Positions 45,842-55,400 of a stretch of DNA of 64,000 nucleotides are shown here, piece by piece. The position numbers and the translations under genes were made by a program. The stretch comes from SG8-30 sp964406445. Its GTDB lineage: Bacteria > Pseudomonadota > Gammaproteobacteria > Steroidobacterales > Steroidobacteraceae. Positions within the stretch are counted from its first letter, which is position 1. Each line of letters starts with the position of its first letter. The DNA lies in the NCBI GenBank assembly GCA_964406445.1, contig CAYORU010000006.1, positions 1-64,000 of the forward strand, written 5' to 3'. The notes beneath the pieces were generated by a model. It was not told the origin of the DNA, searched no databases, and saw nothing but the letters and a program-made list of their open reading frames with translations.

Positions 45842-45870
45842 TCGGACAGCCGCGGACGGGCTGCTATAAT
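45842..45870 (+). promoter_or_regulatory. Promoter of the rhodanese-grxC-secB-gpsA operon
   Basis: A perfect TATAAT at 45865-45870, preceded by TGC, makes an extended -10. A weak -35 candidate TCGGAC is at 45842-45847 with a 17-base spacer. The start codon is about 52 bases downstream. This is the strongest sigma70-type -10 I see in the window. Confidence 0.65.
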
Positions 45871-45922
45871 GCGCGGCTGTCTACGCTTGTGCGGGCCCGT
45901 CCCGCCGCCGCCCGCAAATCCC

Positions 45923-46345
45923 ATGGACCCGCTGCTGCAACACTTCTCCGCGCACCCGATCCTCGCGAGCGCCGCCGCCGTGCTGCTGCTCGCCGTGGTC
46001 GCCTACGAGCTCCGCCAGCGCGCCCATTCCGCGGCCGCCGTGTCGCCGACCGAGGCGGTGCGCCTGATGAACGACGGCGCGTTGCTCGTCGACGTGCGCA
46101 ACGTCAACCAGTTCAAGGACGGCCACATCGCCGGGGCCCGCAACGTACCGGGCGACCAGATCGCCGAGGGCGCCAAGGCGCTCGAGAAGCTGCGCGACAA
46201 GACGCTCATCACCTGCTGCGACAGCGGCGTGACCTCCGGCGCGGCCGCGCGCAAGCTCGGCGAGCTGGGGTTCAAGCAGGTCTACAACCTGCGCGGCGGC
46301 CTTGCCGCCTGGCGGCAGGACAACCTGCCCGTCACCAAGGGCTGA
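45923..46345 (+). CDS. Membrane-anchored rhodanese-like sulfurtransferase
   Basis: A 140-residue single-domain rhodanese with an N-terminal membrane anchor (ASAAAVLLLAVVAYELRQ). The domain contains LLVDVRNVNQFKDGHIAGA and the active-site loop TCCDSGVTSGA with the catalytic Cys. The E. coli counterpart at this place is yibN. It moves sulfur between small thiols or serves as a redox adaptor. It heads the operon with grxC, starting 2 bases before it. Confidence 0.88.
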   Translation: MDPLLQHFSAHPILASAAAVLLLAVVAYELRQRAHSAAAVSPTEAVRLMNDGALLVDVRNVNQFKDGHIAGARNVPGDQIAEGAKALEKLRDKTLITCCDSGVTSGAAARKLGELGFKQVYNLRGGLAAWRQDNLPVTKG

Positions 46346-46347
46346 TC

Positions 46348-46662
46348 GTGGCCGTCACGATCTATACGACGCCCTGGTGTGGCTACTGCGCCCGCGCCAA
46401 GGCCCTGCTCGCGCGCAAGGGCGTTCCCTTCACGGAGATCGACGTCGAGGGACGCCGCGAGCTGCGCGAGGAGATGGTGGCCAGAAGCGGCAGGCGCACC
46501 GTGCCGCAGGTGTTCATCGGCGACCTGCACGTAGGCGGCTCCGACGACCTCGCCGCGCTCGACGCGGCCGGCGGACTCGACCGGCTGCTCCGCGAAGCCG
46601 GAGTCGCGCCACCCGACACTTCAACGACCGATTCGACCGATACGAGGACACGACATGGCTGA
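46348..46662 (+). CDS. grxC: Glutaredoxin 3-like protein
   Basis: A 104-residue glutaredoxin starting at GTG. The redox motif is CGYC (E. coli has CPYC), with the glutathione-binding elements RTVPQVFIG and GGSDDLAAL. It has a short Thr/Asp-rich C-terminal tail of about 15 residues. It reduces disulfides and protein-glutathione mixed disulfides. It overlaps secB by 8 bases. Confidence 0.92.
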   Translation: MAVTIYTTPWCGYCARAKALLARKGVPFTEIDVEGRRELREEMVARSGRRTVPQVFIGDLHVGGSDDLAALDAAGGLDRLLREAGVAPPDTSTTDSTDTRTRHG

Positions 46663-47167
46663 CGAGACTCCCCAGGCCGCCCCGGCCGCAGGCAACGGCA
46701 CGCAACCCGAAGTGACGCTGCAGAGCGTCTACATCAAGGACCTGTCCTTCGAGGCGCCCAAGGGACCTTTCGTCCCCGCGCAGAACCAGGATCCCAAGAT
46801 GGCCATCAACCTGAACACGTCGTCGAGCGTGGTCGGGCAGGACATCCACGAGGTCGTGCTCACCATCACCCTCGAGGCCAAGAACGGCGACGTTCCCGTG
46901 TACGTGGTCGAGGTCAAGCAGGGCGGCGTGTTCGTCGTGCGCGGCTTCGCCGCCGACGACGTGCGCCGGATCCTCGGCGCATTCGCGCCGAACGTGCTGT
47001 TCCCCTACGTTCGCCAGACCGTCTCCGACGTGGTGACCAAGGGCGGCTTCCCGCCGTTCTTCCTGCCGCCGGTGAACTTCGACGCGCTCTACGAGCGTTC
47101 CCGCCAGGAGCAGGCCGCGCGCCAGCAGGCGGCCGCCGGCGACGCGCCCTCCGCTCCGGTCAACTGA
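46655..47167 (+). CDS. secB: Protein-export chaperone SecB
   Basis: A 170-residue cytoplasmic chaperone that keeps preproteins unfolded and delivers them to SecA. The sequence YIKDLSFEAPKGP and the region GAFAPNVLFPYVRQTVSDVV, then GGFPPFFLPPVNFDALY, are diagnostic. It is longer than E. coli SecB (155) by N- and C-terminal extensions rich in Ala and Gln. SecB is essentially proteobacterial, which supports the taxonomic call. It overlaps grxC and precedes gpsA by 20 bases. Confidence 0.95.
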   Translation: MADETPQAAPAAGNGTQPEVTLQSVYIKDLSFEAPKGPFVPAQNQDPKMAINLNTSSSVVGQDIHEVVLTITLEAKNGDVPVYVVEVKQGGVFVVRGFAADDVRRILGAFAPNVLFPYVRQTVSDVVTKGGFPPFFLPPVNFDALYERSRQEQAARQQAAAGDAPSAPVN

Positions 47168-47187
47168 CCGGGCCCGGCGGGCCGGGC

Positions 47188-48177
47188 ATGGCGATCTGCG
47201 TCATCGGCGCGGGCTCCTGGGGCACGGCGCTCGCGATCCAGTTCGCGCGCGCCGGCCGGCAGACCGTGCTGTGGGGGCGCGCCGAGGACGAGCCCGAGCG
47301 ACTCGCGCGGGAGCGGGTCAATGCCCGCTACCTGCCCGGCGCCGAGTTCCCGCCGGCGCTCACGGTCGAGCCTGACCTGGCGAAGGCCGTCGAGAGCACC
47401 GAGGACGTGCTCGTCGTCGTGCCCTCGAGCGCGCTGCGCGCCGTGCTCACCGACCTCAAGCCCAGGCTCAGGGCCGGCGCCCGGGTGGCCTGGGCGACCA
47501 AGGGGTTCGAGCTCTCGACCGGCAAGCTGCCGCACCAGGTGGCGCGCGAGGTGCTCGGGCCCGCCGTGCCGGTGGCGGTGCTCTCCGGCCCCACCTTTGC
47601 CAAGGAGGTCGGCATCGGATTGCCGACCGCGATCGCCTGCGCCTCGCCCGACGGGAATTTCGCGCTCGAGCTCGCGCAGAGCATCTCGACCCAGCACCTG
47701 CGCGCCTACACCCAGCCCGACATCATCGGCGTCGAGGTCGGCGGCGCGGTCAAGAACGTCATCGCGATCGCGACCGGCGCCTCCGACGGCATGGGCTTCG
47801 GCGCCAACGCGCGCGTGTTCCTGATCACGCGCGGCCTCGCCGAGATGGTGCGGCTCGGCACGGCGCTCGGCGCACAGCGCGAGACCTTCATGGGCCTGAC
47901 CGGGCTCGGCGACCTCGTGCTGACCTGCACCGACGACCAGTCGCGCAACCGCCGCTTCGGCCTCGCGGTGGCGCGCGGCCAGGGCATAGAGGCGGCGAAG
48001 CGCGAGATCGGGCAGGTCGTCGAGGGCTACCACGCCGCGCGCGCCGTGCGCGAGGTCGCCACGCGCCTCGGCGTCGACATGCCTATCTGCGAGCACGTCT
48101 ACCGCGTGATCTACGAGGGGCTCGACATCCGCCGCGTCGTGGAGGCACTCATGAGCCGCGCCGTCTCGAAGGAGTGA
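47188..48177 (+). CDS. gpsA: Glycerol-3-phosphate dehydrogenase (NAD(P)+)
   Basis: A 329-residue enzyme making sn-glycerol-3-phosphate for phospholipids. The nucleotide-binding motif is IGAGSWGTALA at the N-terminus; catalytic and substrate residues include LSGPTFAKEV, GGAVKNVIAIA (active Lys) and TGLGDLVLTCTDDQSRNRRFG. In E. coli the order yibN-grxC-secB-gpsA-cysE-trmL holds. Here cysE is absent and the RHS island follows, about 1.3 kb of small genes before the toxin. Confidence 0.95.
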   Translation: MAICVIGAGSWGTALAIQFARAGRQTVLWGRAEDEPERLARERVNARYLPGAEFPPALTVEPDLAKAVESTEDVLVVVPSSALRAVLTDLKPRLRAGARVAWATKGFELSTGKLPHQVAREVLGPAVPVAVLSGPTFAKEVGIGLPTAIACASPDGNFALELAQSISTQHLRAYTQPDIIGVEVGGAVKNVIAIATGASDGMGFGANARVFLITRGLAEMVRLGTALGAQRETFMGLTGLGDLVLTCTDDQSRNRRFGLAVARGQGIEAAKREIGQVVEGYHAARAVREVATRLGVDMPICEHVYRVIYEGLDIRRVVEALMSRAVSKE

Positions 48178-48216
48178 CGCGCACGCGGCGGCTCGGCGCC
48201 ATCGGGCCCTGCCGGG

Positions 48217-48555
48217 CTATTTGAGGAACTTCGTCCCGACCAGGTTTCCCGTCGAGGCATCGACCTCGCACTCGAAGGACGAGAACGAGTCCGCGCGCAG
48301 CGGGACCCGGGAAACGATGCGCGTGCAGGCGTCCGCCGGCCTGGCGGTGGGTGGATCCGCCGTCCACAGGGGCCGGCCGGACAGGTCCAGGGCGATCAGG
48401 TTGCGAAACGTCTTGCCCGCGGCCGCTTGCGAGTCAGGGTCCAACAGGACGATCACACGCCCGTCGAGCAGGAACGCCTCCCGCACCGGATGCTCGAGGG
48501 TCACGGACGTCGTCCCGATCCTCGGCAGGCGATCGTCAAACGTGATTTCGACCAT
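48217..48555 (-). CDS. Small protein of unknown family, RHS-island copy 1
   Basis: I do not recognise this family. The chosen ATG at 48555 follows GGAGG closely; an in-frame GTG at 48615 would add 20 residues. The 112-residue product has an internal LLDPDS element and ends ADACTRIV...STGNLVGTKFLK. The second half is clearly similar to the product encoded at 48719-49044, so the two are paralogues. Located downstream of an RHS toxin and its candidate immunity gene on the same strand, it may be another immunity or orphan-immunity protein, an inference from context. Confidence 0.5.
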   Translation of the reverse strand: MVEITFDDRLPRIGTTSVTLEHPVREAFLLDGRVIVLLDPDSQAAAGKTFRNLIALDLSGRPLWTADPPTARPADACTRIVSRVPLRADSFSSFECEVDASTGNLVGTKFLK

Positions 48556-48718
48556 TGCCTCCACGCCTCGTGGCCTGTCCTTGCTGGCGACTCGGACCGC
48601 ATCGCACGCTCGCACTCATCCAAGGATTCAATGGCTCTGTGCGCGGCATGGATCATGCGTGCATCCGTCGTGCCGCGGCACTGCAAGGTTCAGAAAACGA
48701 GTTTCGATATCACCCGCG

Positions 48719-49044
48719 TCACTTCATGAATTCTCTCGCAAGCAGCCTGCCAGTCCGGACGTCCAGGCGACAGCGACACGCCGGGAATGAAGGGACTTCG
48801 ATCGGATCGGTGCGGACGATGCTGGAGCAGTAATCCGCCGGTGCCGGCATTTCGGCCGCCCATATCTCTTCACCCGCCCTCGAGAAAGCCCTCGAGTTGC
48901 TGAAGGCGATCAACCCGGCTCTACGCTTGCGCCGGTACTCGGGGTCGGCCAGATGGGAGTCCGGATCGATGAGGATCAGAACGATGCTCGAACAGGTCTG
49001 CCCATCCTTCGAGCGCTTCCGACGAGCTCGATTCCATCTGGCAT
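48719..49044 (-). pseudogene. Decayed paralogue of the downstream small gene, RHS-island copy 2
   Basis: The C-terminal part (LILIDPDSH, then ADYCSSIV and RTGRLLAREFMK) parallels copy 1. Its N-terminal part (MPDGIELVG... RPVRASF from 49044) is in another frame that stops at 48976-48978. The two halves align to copy 1 only if a few codons are missing and the frame changes near 48975-48985. I read this as a copy broken by a small deletion with frameshift; a full-length open frame here would also overlap the immunity candidate by over 100 bases. Confidence 0.45.
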
Positions 49045-49076
49045 GCCCCTCGTTACCTTCGTCGGCGGCGCCGAAC

Positions 49077-49478
49077 TCAGGAATACCTGAGGACGATGTA
49101 GCTGCAATTCGCTCGCTCATCGTAGACGGACTCGACCGTGCCCCATGGGAAGCGCCTCGGCGAGCTTCCGAACTGCGTCTCCAGCCACGCATCGTGCATC
49201 AGCCTCCGGCGTCTCTCCGACTCGACCGTCCACGGCTGATCCTCTTCCCCTGGTTCGGTCATGACCAGGCGGATTTCTGCGAGCCTCTGGCCATCGAAGA
49301 CAACGCTGGCAAGGAAACGTTGATCGAGCTGAACGTCAAAGGTCAGCCAGGGCGAATTGCTCACCGTGATCTCCGCGCGCTCCGCGAAGGTTTCGCGCTG
49401 GAACCGCACGAGGGTTTCATCGCCGCTCAGGCGGCCGCCCGGAAAGAAGATCGTGCCGGTCGCTGAATCAATGTTCAT
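49077..49478 (-). CDS. Candidate immunity protein of the RHS toxin
   Basis: A 133-residue protein of no family I recognise. The ATG is a single base after the RHS stop codon (TGA, one base, ATG), the tight spacing usual for polymorphic toxin and immunity pairs. It is acidic in parts (VMTEPGEEDQPWTVESE), with no signal peptide or membrane segment, which fits a cytoplasmic antidote that binds the toxin tip. The role is inferred from position and size alone. Confidence 0.55.
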   Translation of the reverse strand: MNIDSATGTIFFPGGRLSGDETLVRFQRETFAERAEITVSNSPWLTFDVQLDQRFLASVVFDGQRLAEIRLVMTEPGEEDQPWTVESERRRRLMHDAWLETQFGSSPRRFPWGTVESVYDERANCSYIVLRYS

Positions 49479-49479
49479 C

Positions 49480-52400
49480 TCACGGCCCCAATGGAATCAT
49501 GTTGACCGGTCGCAGAGCTGCCTCGAATCCCGGGACGACGATCTGCGGCAGCCGGCCGGCGCCGTGGTGGGGGTTCGCCAGTGCCCGCCCGAACGCCGCC
49601 GGCACGTCCTCGACGACCTCGTATGCCATCACGCCCGGACGATAGCCTCGAGTAGGATGCCTGGCCACTTGCAGTCCCTGGAAGAGCAAGGATGCGCTTC
49701 CCTCGGACCTCTTGAGGCCGCTGGCGGTAGTGTAGAACGCACTCTGACCCGGGTGCCCCCCGTAGACGATGGTGCCCTTGCGAAGCGTGATGTCGCGGAA
49801 GGTATCGATCCCGGGATACGCCCCGGAACCTTGCAGTCTGCGCGCGACCGAACTGGCTCCCTCCAGAGTCGGTCCACGGCCAGCTCGGGTACCGAGCGCC
49901 AGCAATGGCCCGCCGATCAAGCCAGTGTCCGGACCCGCCATTACACCGGTGAATGTATTGGCCACATCGAGCGCCATCAGCGCGTAGCCAATCCACACCA
50001 GACTTTTCGCGACCCATTGCCCGTGATCAAAGTCGACCTTGAGAGCGTCGGACCGATGCGATGGGAGCGTTGCCGCCTGTACCGGCATGGCGAGTCGTTG
50101 TGTCAACCGAGTGCCCAACGCACACGCCGTCGCCGAGCCATCCTGCCCGCAGGGATCGCGGTCGCGGGCGCTCGCGGGCTGGCCGCTCAGGGTCATCCAG
50201 CTGCCGAAGCCCAGGAAGCCGTCGTCGTCCCGAAGCCCGAACACGGTGACCTGCGCACAGCGTCCCTGGTCCATGAGGCAGGGAACCGTTTCCGCATACC
50301 CGGTCGGATCGACGATCGAGAGCGGGTTGTTCCAGGCGTAGGCGTAGCGATTGAGATCCTGGCTCCACTCCGGCGCGTGCACGATCGGGTCGGGGCTCAG
50401 GAACCGCCCGACCACCGGGTCGTAGACGCGCCCGCCCATGTGCACGAGGCCGAGGTGGTCGAGCTGCTCGTGGCCGGTGAAGCCGTCGCGGGTCGTCCTC
50501 GCCACGGCATCGAGGTCCGCGGCCGCCGGCAGGCCCGACCAGCCGGGCCCGCGGCGCTGGCCGAAGGCCTCGAAGCTCGTCGACAGCACCGCATTCCCCG
50601 CAGCGTCCACGATCCGGTCCGTGCTGCCGAGCGCGTCCTGGGTGACGGTGAGCGTGCGCGGCGCGCTGCCGTCGCTCGAGCGCAGGTGGATCGCGGCCGT
50701 CCCCGTGGGCGCGGCGACGTAGTGCTTCCAAGTCACCTGGCCGCCGCGCGTCGCCTTCTCCAGCAGTCCGCCGGCGTAGATCGTCGTCTCGGCAATCCCG
50801 CCTGTGGTCGACACCTGCTTCCAGCGCTGGCGGTCCGGGCCGTACCAGAACTGGCTGCTCGCGCCCGCCGCGACGATCGAGGACGGCAGGTTGTAGCTGG
50901 TCCAGGCGATGGCCGCGCCGTCGCGGGAGACGACGTTGCCGTTCGGGTCGTAGCCGTAGCGGTGCGTCCCGGCCGAGACGACCGCGTGCTTCTTGACTGG
51001 GTGGTAGGCGTAGCTGCCGACATCCGACCGCGCGGTGAGGTTGCCGGTAAGGTCGTAGGCGAGGTCGAGCCGCAACTCGCCGTTGCGGCGCACGTCGTCG
51101 AGGCGGTCCAGCGCGTCGTAGCTGAAGCGCTCGGTGACCCCGCGCTGGAGGTCGCTTCGCTCGGTCATGTTGCCGACCGGGTCCCAGCGCCAGGCGAGGT
51201 CCTGCACGGCGGCTCCGCCTCCCATGCCTGCCTGTCGATACTCGACGTCCCCGGTCACGGGGTGGGACCCGGTCACGACCCGCAGGCTGCCGCGGGTCTC
51301 GTCGAGCACCCGGCCGGCGGCATCCGTGGCGCCGAGCCTCCAGAACGTCGACGCGGGCGCATTGAAGTCGCGGATCCGCGAGAGGCGGCCGTTGGCGTAC
51401 TCGTAGCCGAGCTTCAGCCGGTAGCCGCCGGCGCTCGCGGGATAGCTCATCCACGCCGGCCGTCCCGCGCTGTCGTAGCTGAAGGCGTACTCGTAGCTGG
51501 CGTCCGCGACGATCGTCCGCCGCACCAGGCGCGACAGTCCGTCGTAGCCGTAGTGCTCGGCATGGCCGGGCCCGGCGACCTGCAGCAGGCGGCCGGCCAC
51601 GCGCGAGGCGGGCGTGCTGGACGCCGGCGTTCCCCAGGTCCAGGCGGTGACGCCCTCGGCTTCGCTGCGGCTGACCGGCCGGGACAGCAGGTCGTAGGCG
51701 TAGCGCACCGTCTGGCCTTTCGCGTCGCGCTGCTCGACCAGCTCGCCGAGCGCGTTGTGGGTGAAGGTCCAGGCGCCGAGGTCCATGTCCGTCTGGGCCG
51801 CCTTCATGCCCCGCGGGTTGTAGCTGACCGAAGAAACGATCGCGCCATAGGCGTCCACGACTTCCGTCAGCCGGCCCGCGGCGTCGTGCCGGTAGCGCGT
51901 GTTGCCGCCCGCGGCGTCGATCGTCCGCGCAAGGTCTCCCCAGGCGGTCGTGACCCGCAGGCTGCTGCGACCGAGGGCATCGCGCTGCAGCAGGACGAGA
52001 CCTTGGTGCTCGTAGCTCGTCGAGCGAAGCGTGCCGCCGTCGGCGCCCCGCAGGCTCACGGCGACCAGGCGGTCCAGCAGGTCGTAGCCGTAGTGAACGG
52101 CGCCGGGCGCCGGCGCGCCCTGCCAGCGCGGCGCGTCCTCGCGCAGGACCCGGCCGCGCGCGTCGAAGCTGCGCGTCATCACCGACAGCGCGCCGTTCGG
52201 CTGCAGCGAGCGCCGCACGGTCCAGCGGTCGAAGCGATCGAGACTCCAGTCCCCGTGCCACTGCGGGGTGGCCGGCGGCGACTCCTCCGCCACGCGCAGG
52301 CGGTAGCGTGCGGCGGGGTCGCCGCAATCGGCGGCGGCGGTACAGCTCGAGCGCGTCAGCACCGTGCGGGTGCCGTCCGGGCGCGTCTCCGCCGACAGCC

Positions 52401-55400
52401 GGCCGAAGGCGTCGTAGCTCCAGGAGGTGGTCAGCCCGTTGGGGTCGGTGCGCGAGGCCAGCTGGCCGGTCGCGGCGTTCCACCGCAGGACCGTCACCTG
52501 CGAGAGCGGGTCGGTGACTGCCGCCGGCGCCTGCCCGCCTGCGCCCCAGTCCACGCGAAGCGTGCGGGTCGCCATCTGCGCGCCGCTGACCGCGACCGAC
52601 GCGACGTTGCCGAAGGCGTCGTAGCCGAACGCGCTGGTCACCTGCCACAGCGGGCTGCCGGGCTCGACCTGGTGCTGCGTGGGCCGGCAGCGCAGCCCGT
52701 CCCAGGCCATGGCCGCCGTCCGCGTCAGCGCGCCTCCGCCCGCCAGCGTGTGGCTCTCGGTCAGCTGCGCCGACAACGGCCGCCCCAGGCACCAGTTCAC
52801 GGCATCGTTGAGCACCGAGGAGATCCACAGGCGCCGCGTGTGCGACGCGCCGGGGTTCAGGCCACTGCCGTGCTCGGTGGTCGTCCAGCTCGCATCCAGG
52901 GGGAGACCGGAGTTCGCATCCAGCTGTGCGACCGTGTACGCGCGGTGGGTGTGAAGAACGCCGTCGTAGAGACCACCGACCTCGTGCACCCGCTCGGTCG
53001 CCGCCGTGACATAGGGATGGCGGCGCAGTGCGCTGCCGCTGCCCAACGTCAGCTGGCCGTACTGCCAGCTGCGTTCCGTCACCGTGCGGCCCGAGCCCTG
53101 CCGCAGGATCGCCGACACCGGCAGGCCGGCGAAGGGGAAGTCCTGACGCCACGCGTGTTCACTGCGCAAGGCAGCGCCCGCCACCAGCTCGGTGGATGTG
53201 CGCCGCGCGAAGCCCAGTTCACCCCGGCCTTGCCCGTCCACCCGAAGCCCGGCGTACGTGAACTGCAGCGTCGCCGTAGAGCCGGTGCCCGTCCCGTCCG
53301 TGATGGCCAGCGCGACCACGACCGGCCGGCCATCCTGCAGGTCGCGCTGCGGATAGGCGGCGGCCGTCAGCCGCTCGTGCACGCCGGGCTGCGTGAGCGG
53401 CGCATACGTGAACGACGCCGCGACGTCGAATCCGTCGCTGATCGAGGCCAGCAGGTCAGGGTGCGGGCCGGCGTGCAGGCGAAGCCGCGCCTGCACCGAA
53501 GTGGCGGCGAACAGGTCGTCGAGGCCGTCGCCGTCGACGTCGGCCACCGCCGCGCCGTTCGCGCCGCCGTGGGCGAGTCCCGTGTTGACGATCGGCAGCA
53601 GCCGATCGCCCCCGGAAGGCAGCAGCTGCCAGACCGAAGCATCGCGCAGCAGCAGGTCCTGCCGGCCGTCGCCGTTCCAGTCGAGCACGACGGGGAAGCC
53701 ACCGGGCCCCGACGGACCTTCGACCTCGGGCGCCACCCAGTAGATGCCGCCGCAGCCGCTGTAGCGGATCCGCCAGCGGCCCGCGTAGTGCTTGTAGACG
53801 AGGTCGGTGCAGCCGTCGCCGTTGACGTCGGCCGGGGTCAGGAAATCCGGGCTGCCCTCGAACCCGTCGGAGGTCGCCTCGCTCGCACTGATTCGCGCCA
53901 CCGAGTAGACCTCGTTCATCAGCAAGTCCTCGCGGCCGTCGCCGTCGAGGTCGATCCGCCGACCCGGCTGGCCCAGGAACTCGCCGCCGAGCGCATCGCC
54001 GTACCCGGCGTATTGCCCCTGGTTGTAGAGCGTCGCCGGCGTCGTGGCGAAGCTGCCGCCCGTGCGCGCGTAGAGGACCCTCACCTCGATCTCGAGCCCG
54101 GATCCGTCGGGCGTCGTGGAGTAGACGATGTCGCCGAGCCCATCGCCGTTGACGTCGGCGCCGCGGAAGTCGATCGGCGACCACGCGGCGATGCCGGTGA
54201 AGACCGGTGAGGCAAGGCCGCCAGGCGTGCCGGGCACCACCATCCAGTGGCCGGAGGTCGAGACATTGAGCAGGTCGGCCCGGCCATCGCCGTTGTAGTC
54301 GAAGGGCACGCCGGGCGCGGCGTTGACGATCGAGGTCGCCACCTCGGGCCCGAGCCCGGTCGGCGAACCGAGCCGGTAGCGCAACGTGGCCGAGCCCGAC
54401 GCGCCGGAGGTCCAGGCGAGGTCGGCGTGGCCGTCGCCGTTGAAGTCGGCCGTGACCCAGGCGGGGCGGCGCTCCCAGGCGACCCGTGCCGCGAGCGCCA
54501 GCGGCAGCGTCGCCTCGCCGCCGAGACCCGGCACGCCGTCCTGCCAGCGCAGCACGGTCGGGGCCAGGCAATCGGTCCCGCCGGCGCCGCACTCCTGCAG
54601 CGAGGCCAGCCGGCTGCGGCCCGCGGTGGACAGCGCGGGCTCGTAGGCCAGCTCGTAGCGGCGCTGCAGCGCGCCGTCGTGGACGACGTCGATCCGGTCG
54701 AGCCTGACGACCTGCCGGATGGGCGTTCCAGCGACGTAGGCGAGGTCGATCTCGCTCGAGGGCCTCGACTCCCAGACGAACTGCACGGCGAAGGCGCTGG
54801 CGGTGCCAAGCGAGGGGTTGCCGCCGTAGCGCAGCGCGGCGATCCGGTAGCTGCCGAGCGTCGGCTCCTCCACGTACTGGAAGTCGACCACGTTGCCGGC
54901 GCGGTCGCGGATGCGGCTCAGGGCCCAGGTCCGCGGCGTCGCCGCGCCAAGGACCAGGCGCCCGCCCGCGTCGATGCGCGAGTCGGGGGTCGCGCCGTAC
55001 TCGCGCACGAGGCCGTCCTGCAGCTCCACGACGAAATGCTGCGGCCCGGCGCCGGCGGAGCCGTGCGCCCGGATCCGCGCGAACGACTCGACCTCCGTGC
55101 GGTACTCGCTGCCGGCCGCGCCATAGGCGACGCCGTTGACCGCGACCAGCCGCCGGCCGTCGAGGCAGAAGCGGTCCTGCATCGAGTACTCGACCGGCGC
55201 GGACACGCCATCCTGGGCGACCGTGCGGCCGCAACGGCTGATGGCCGACAGGCCGCCGATCGACCAGCCGGCGCCGAGGAGCCCGCCCGGCTGGTCGTGC
55301 CGGTACTCGAGCGAGAGGGTGGGCGTGAGGCCGGCGGTGCCGGGGGGAAGTTCAAGCGGGACGGAATAGGCCGCGGCGCCGCCCGGGGTCACCCAGGCGG

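Noticed and set aside
48719..49192. A 157-residue intact gene between the immunity candidate and copy 1
   Set aside because: Its N-terminal 50 residues overlap the immunity gene by over 100 bases and match nothing. Only the C-terminal part resembles copy 1, so I treat it as decayed.
49357..54210. Very long plus-strand open frame of 1617 codons over the RHS gene
   Set aside because: It lies antisense to a protein with clear SpvB, FG-GAP and RHS features. It has no domain or start signal, and GC-rich sequence keeps opposite frames open.
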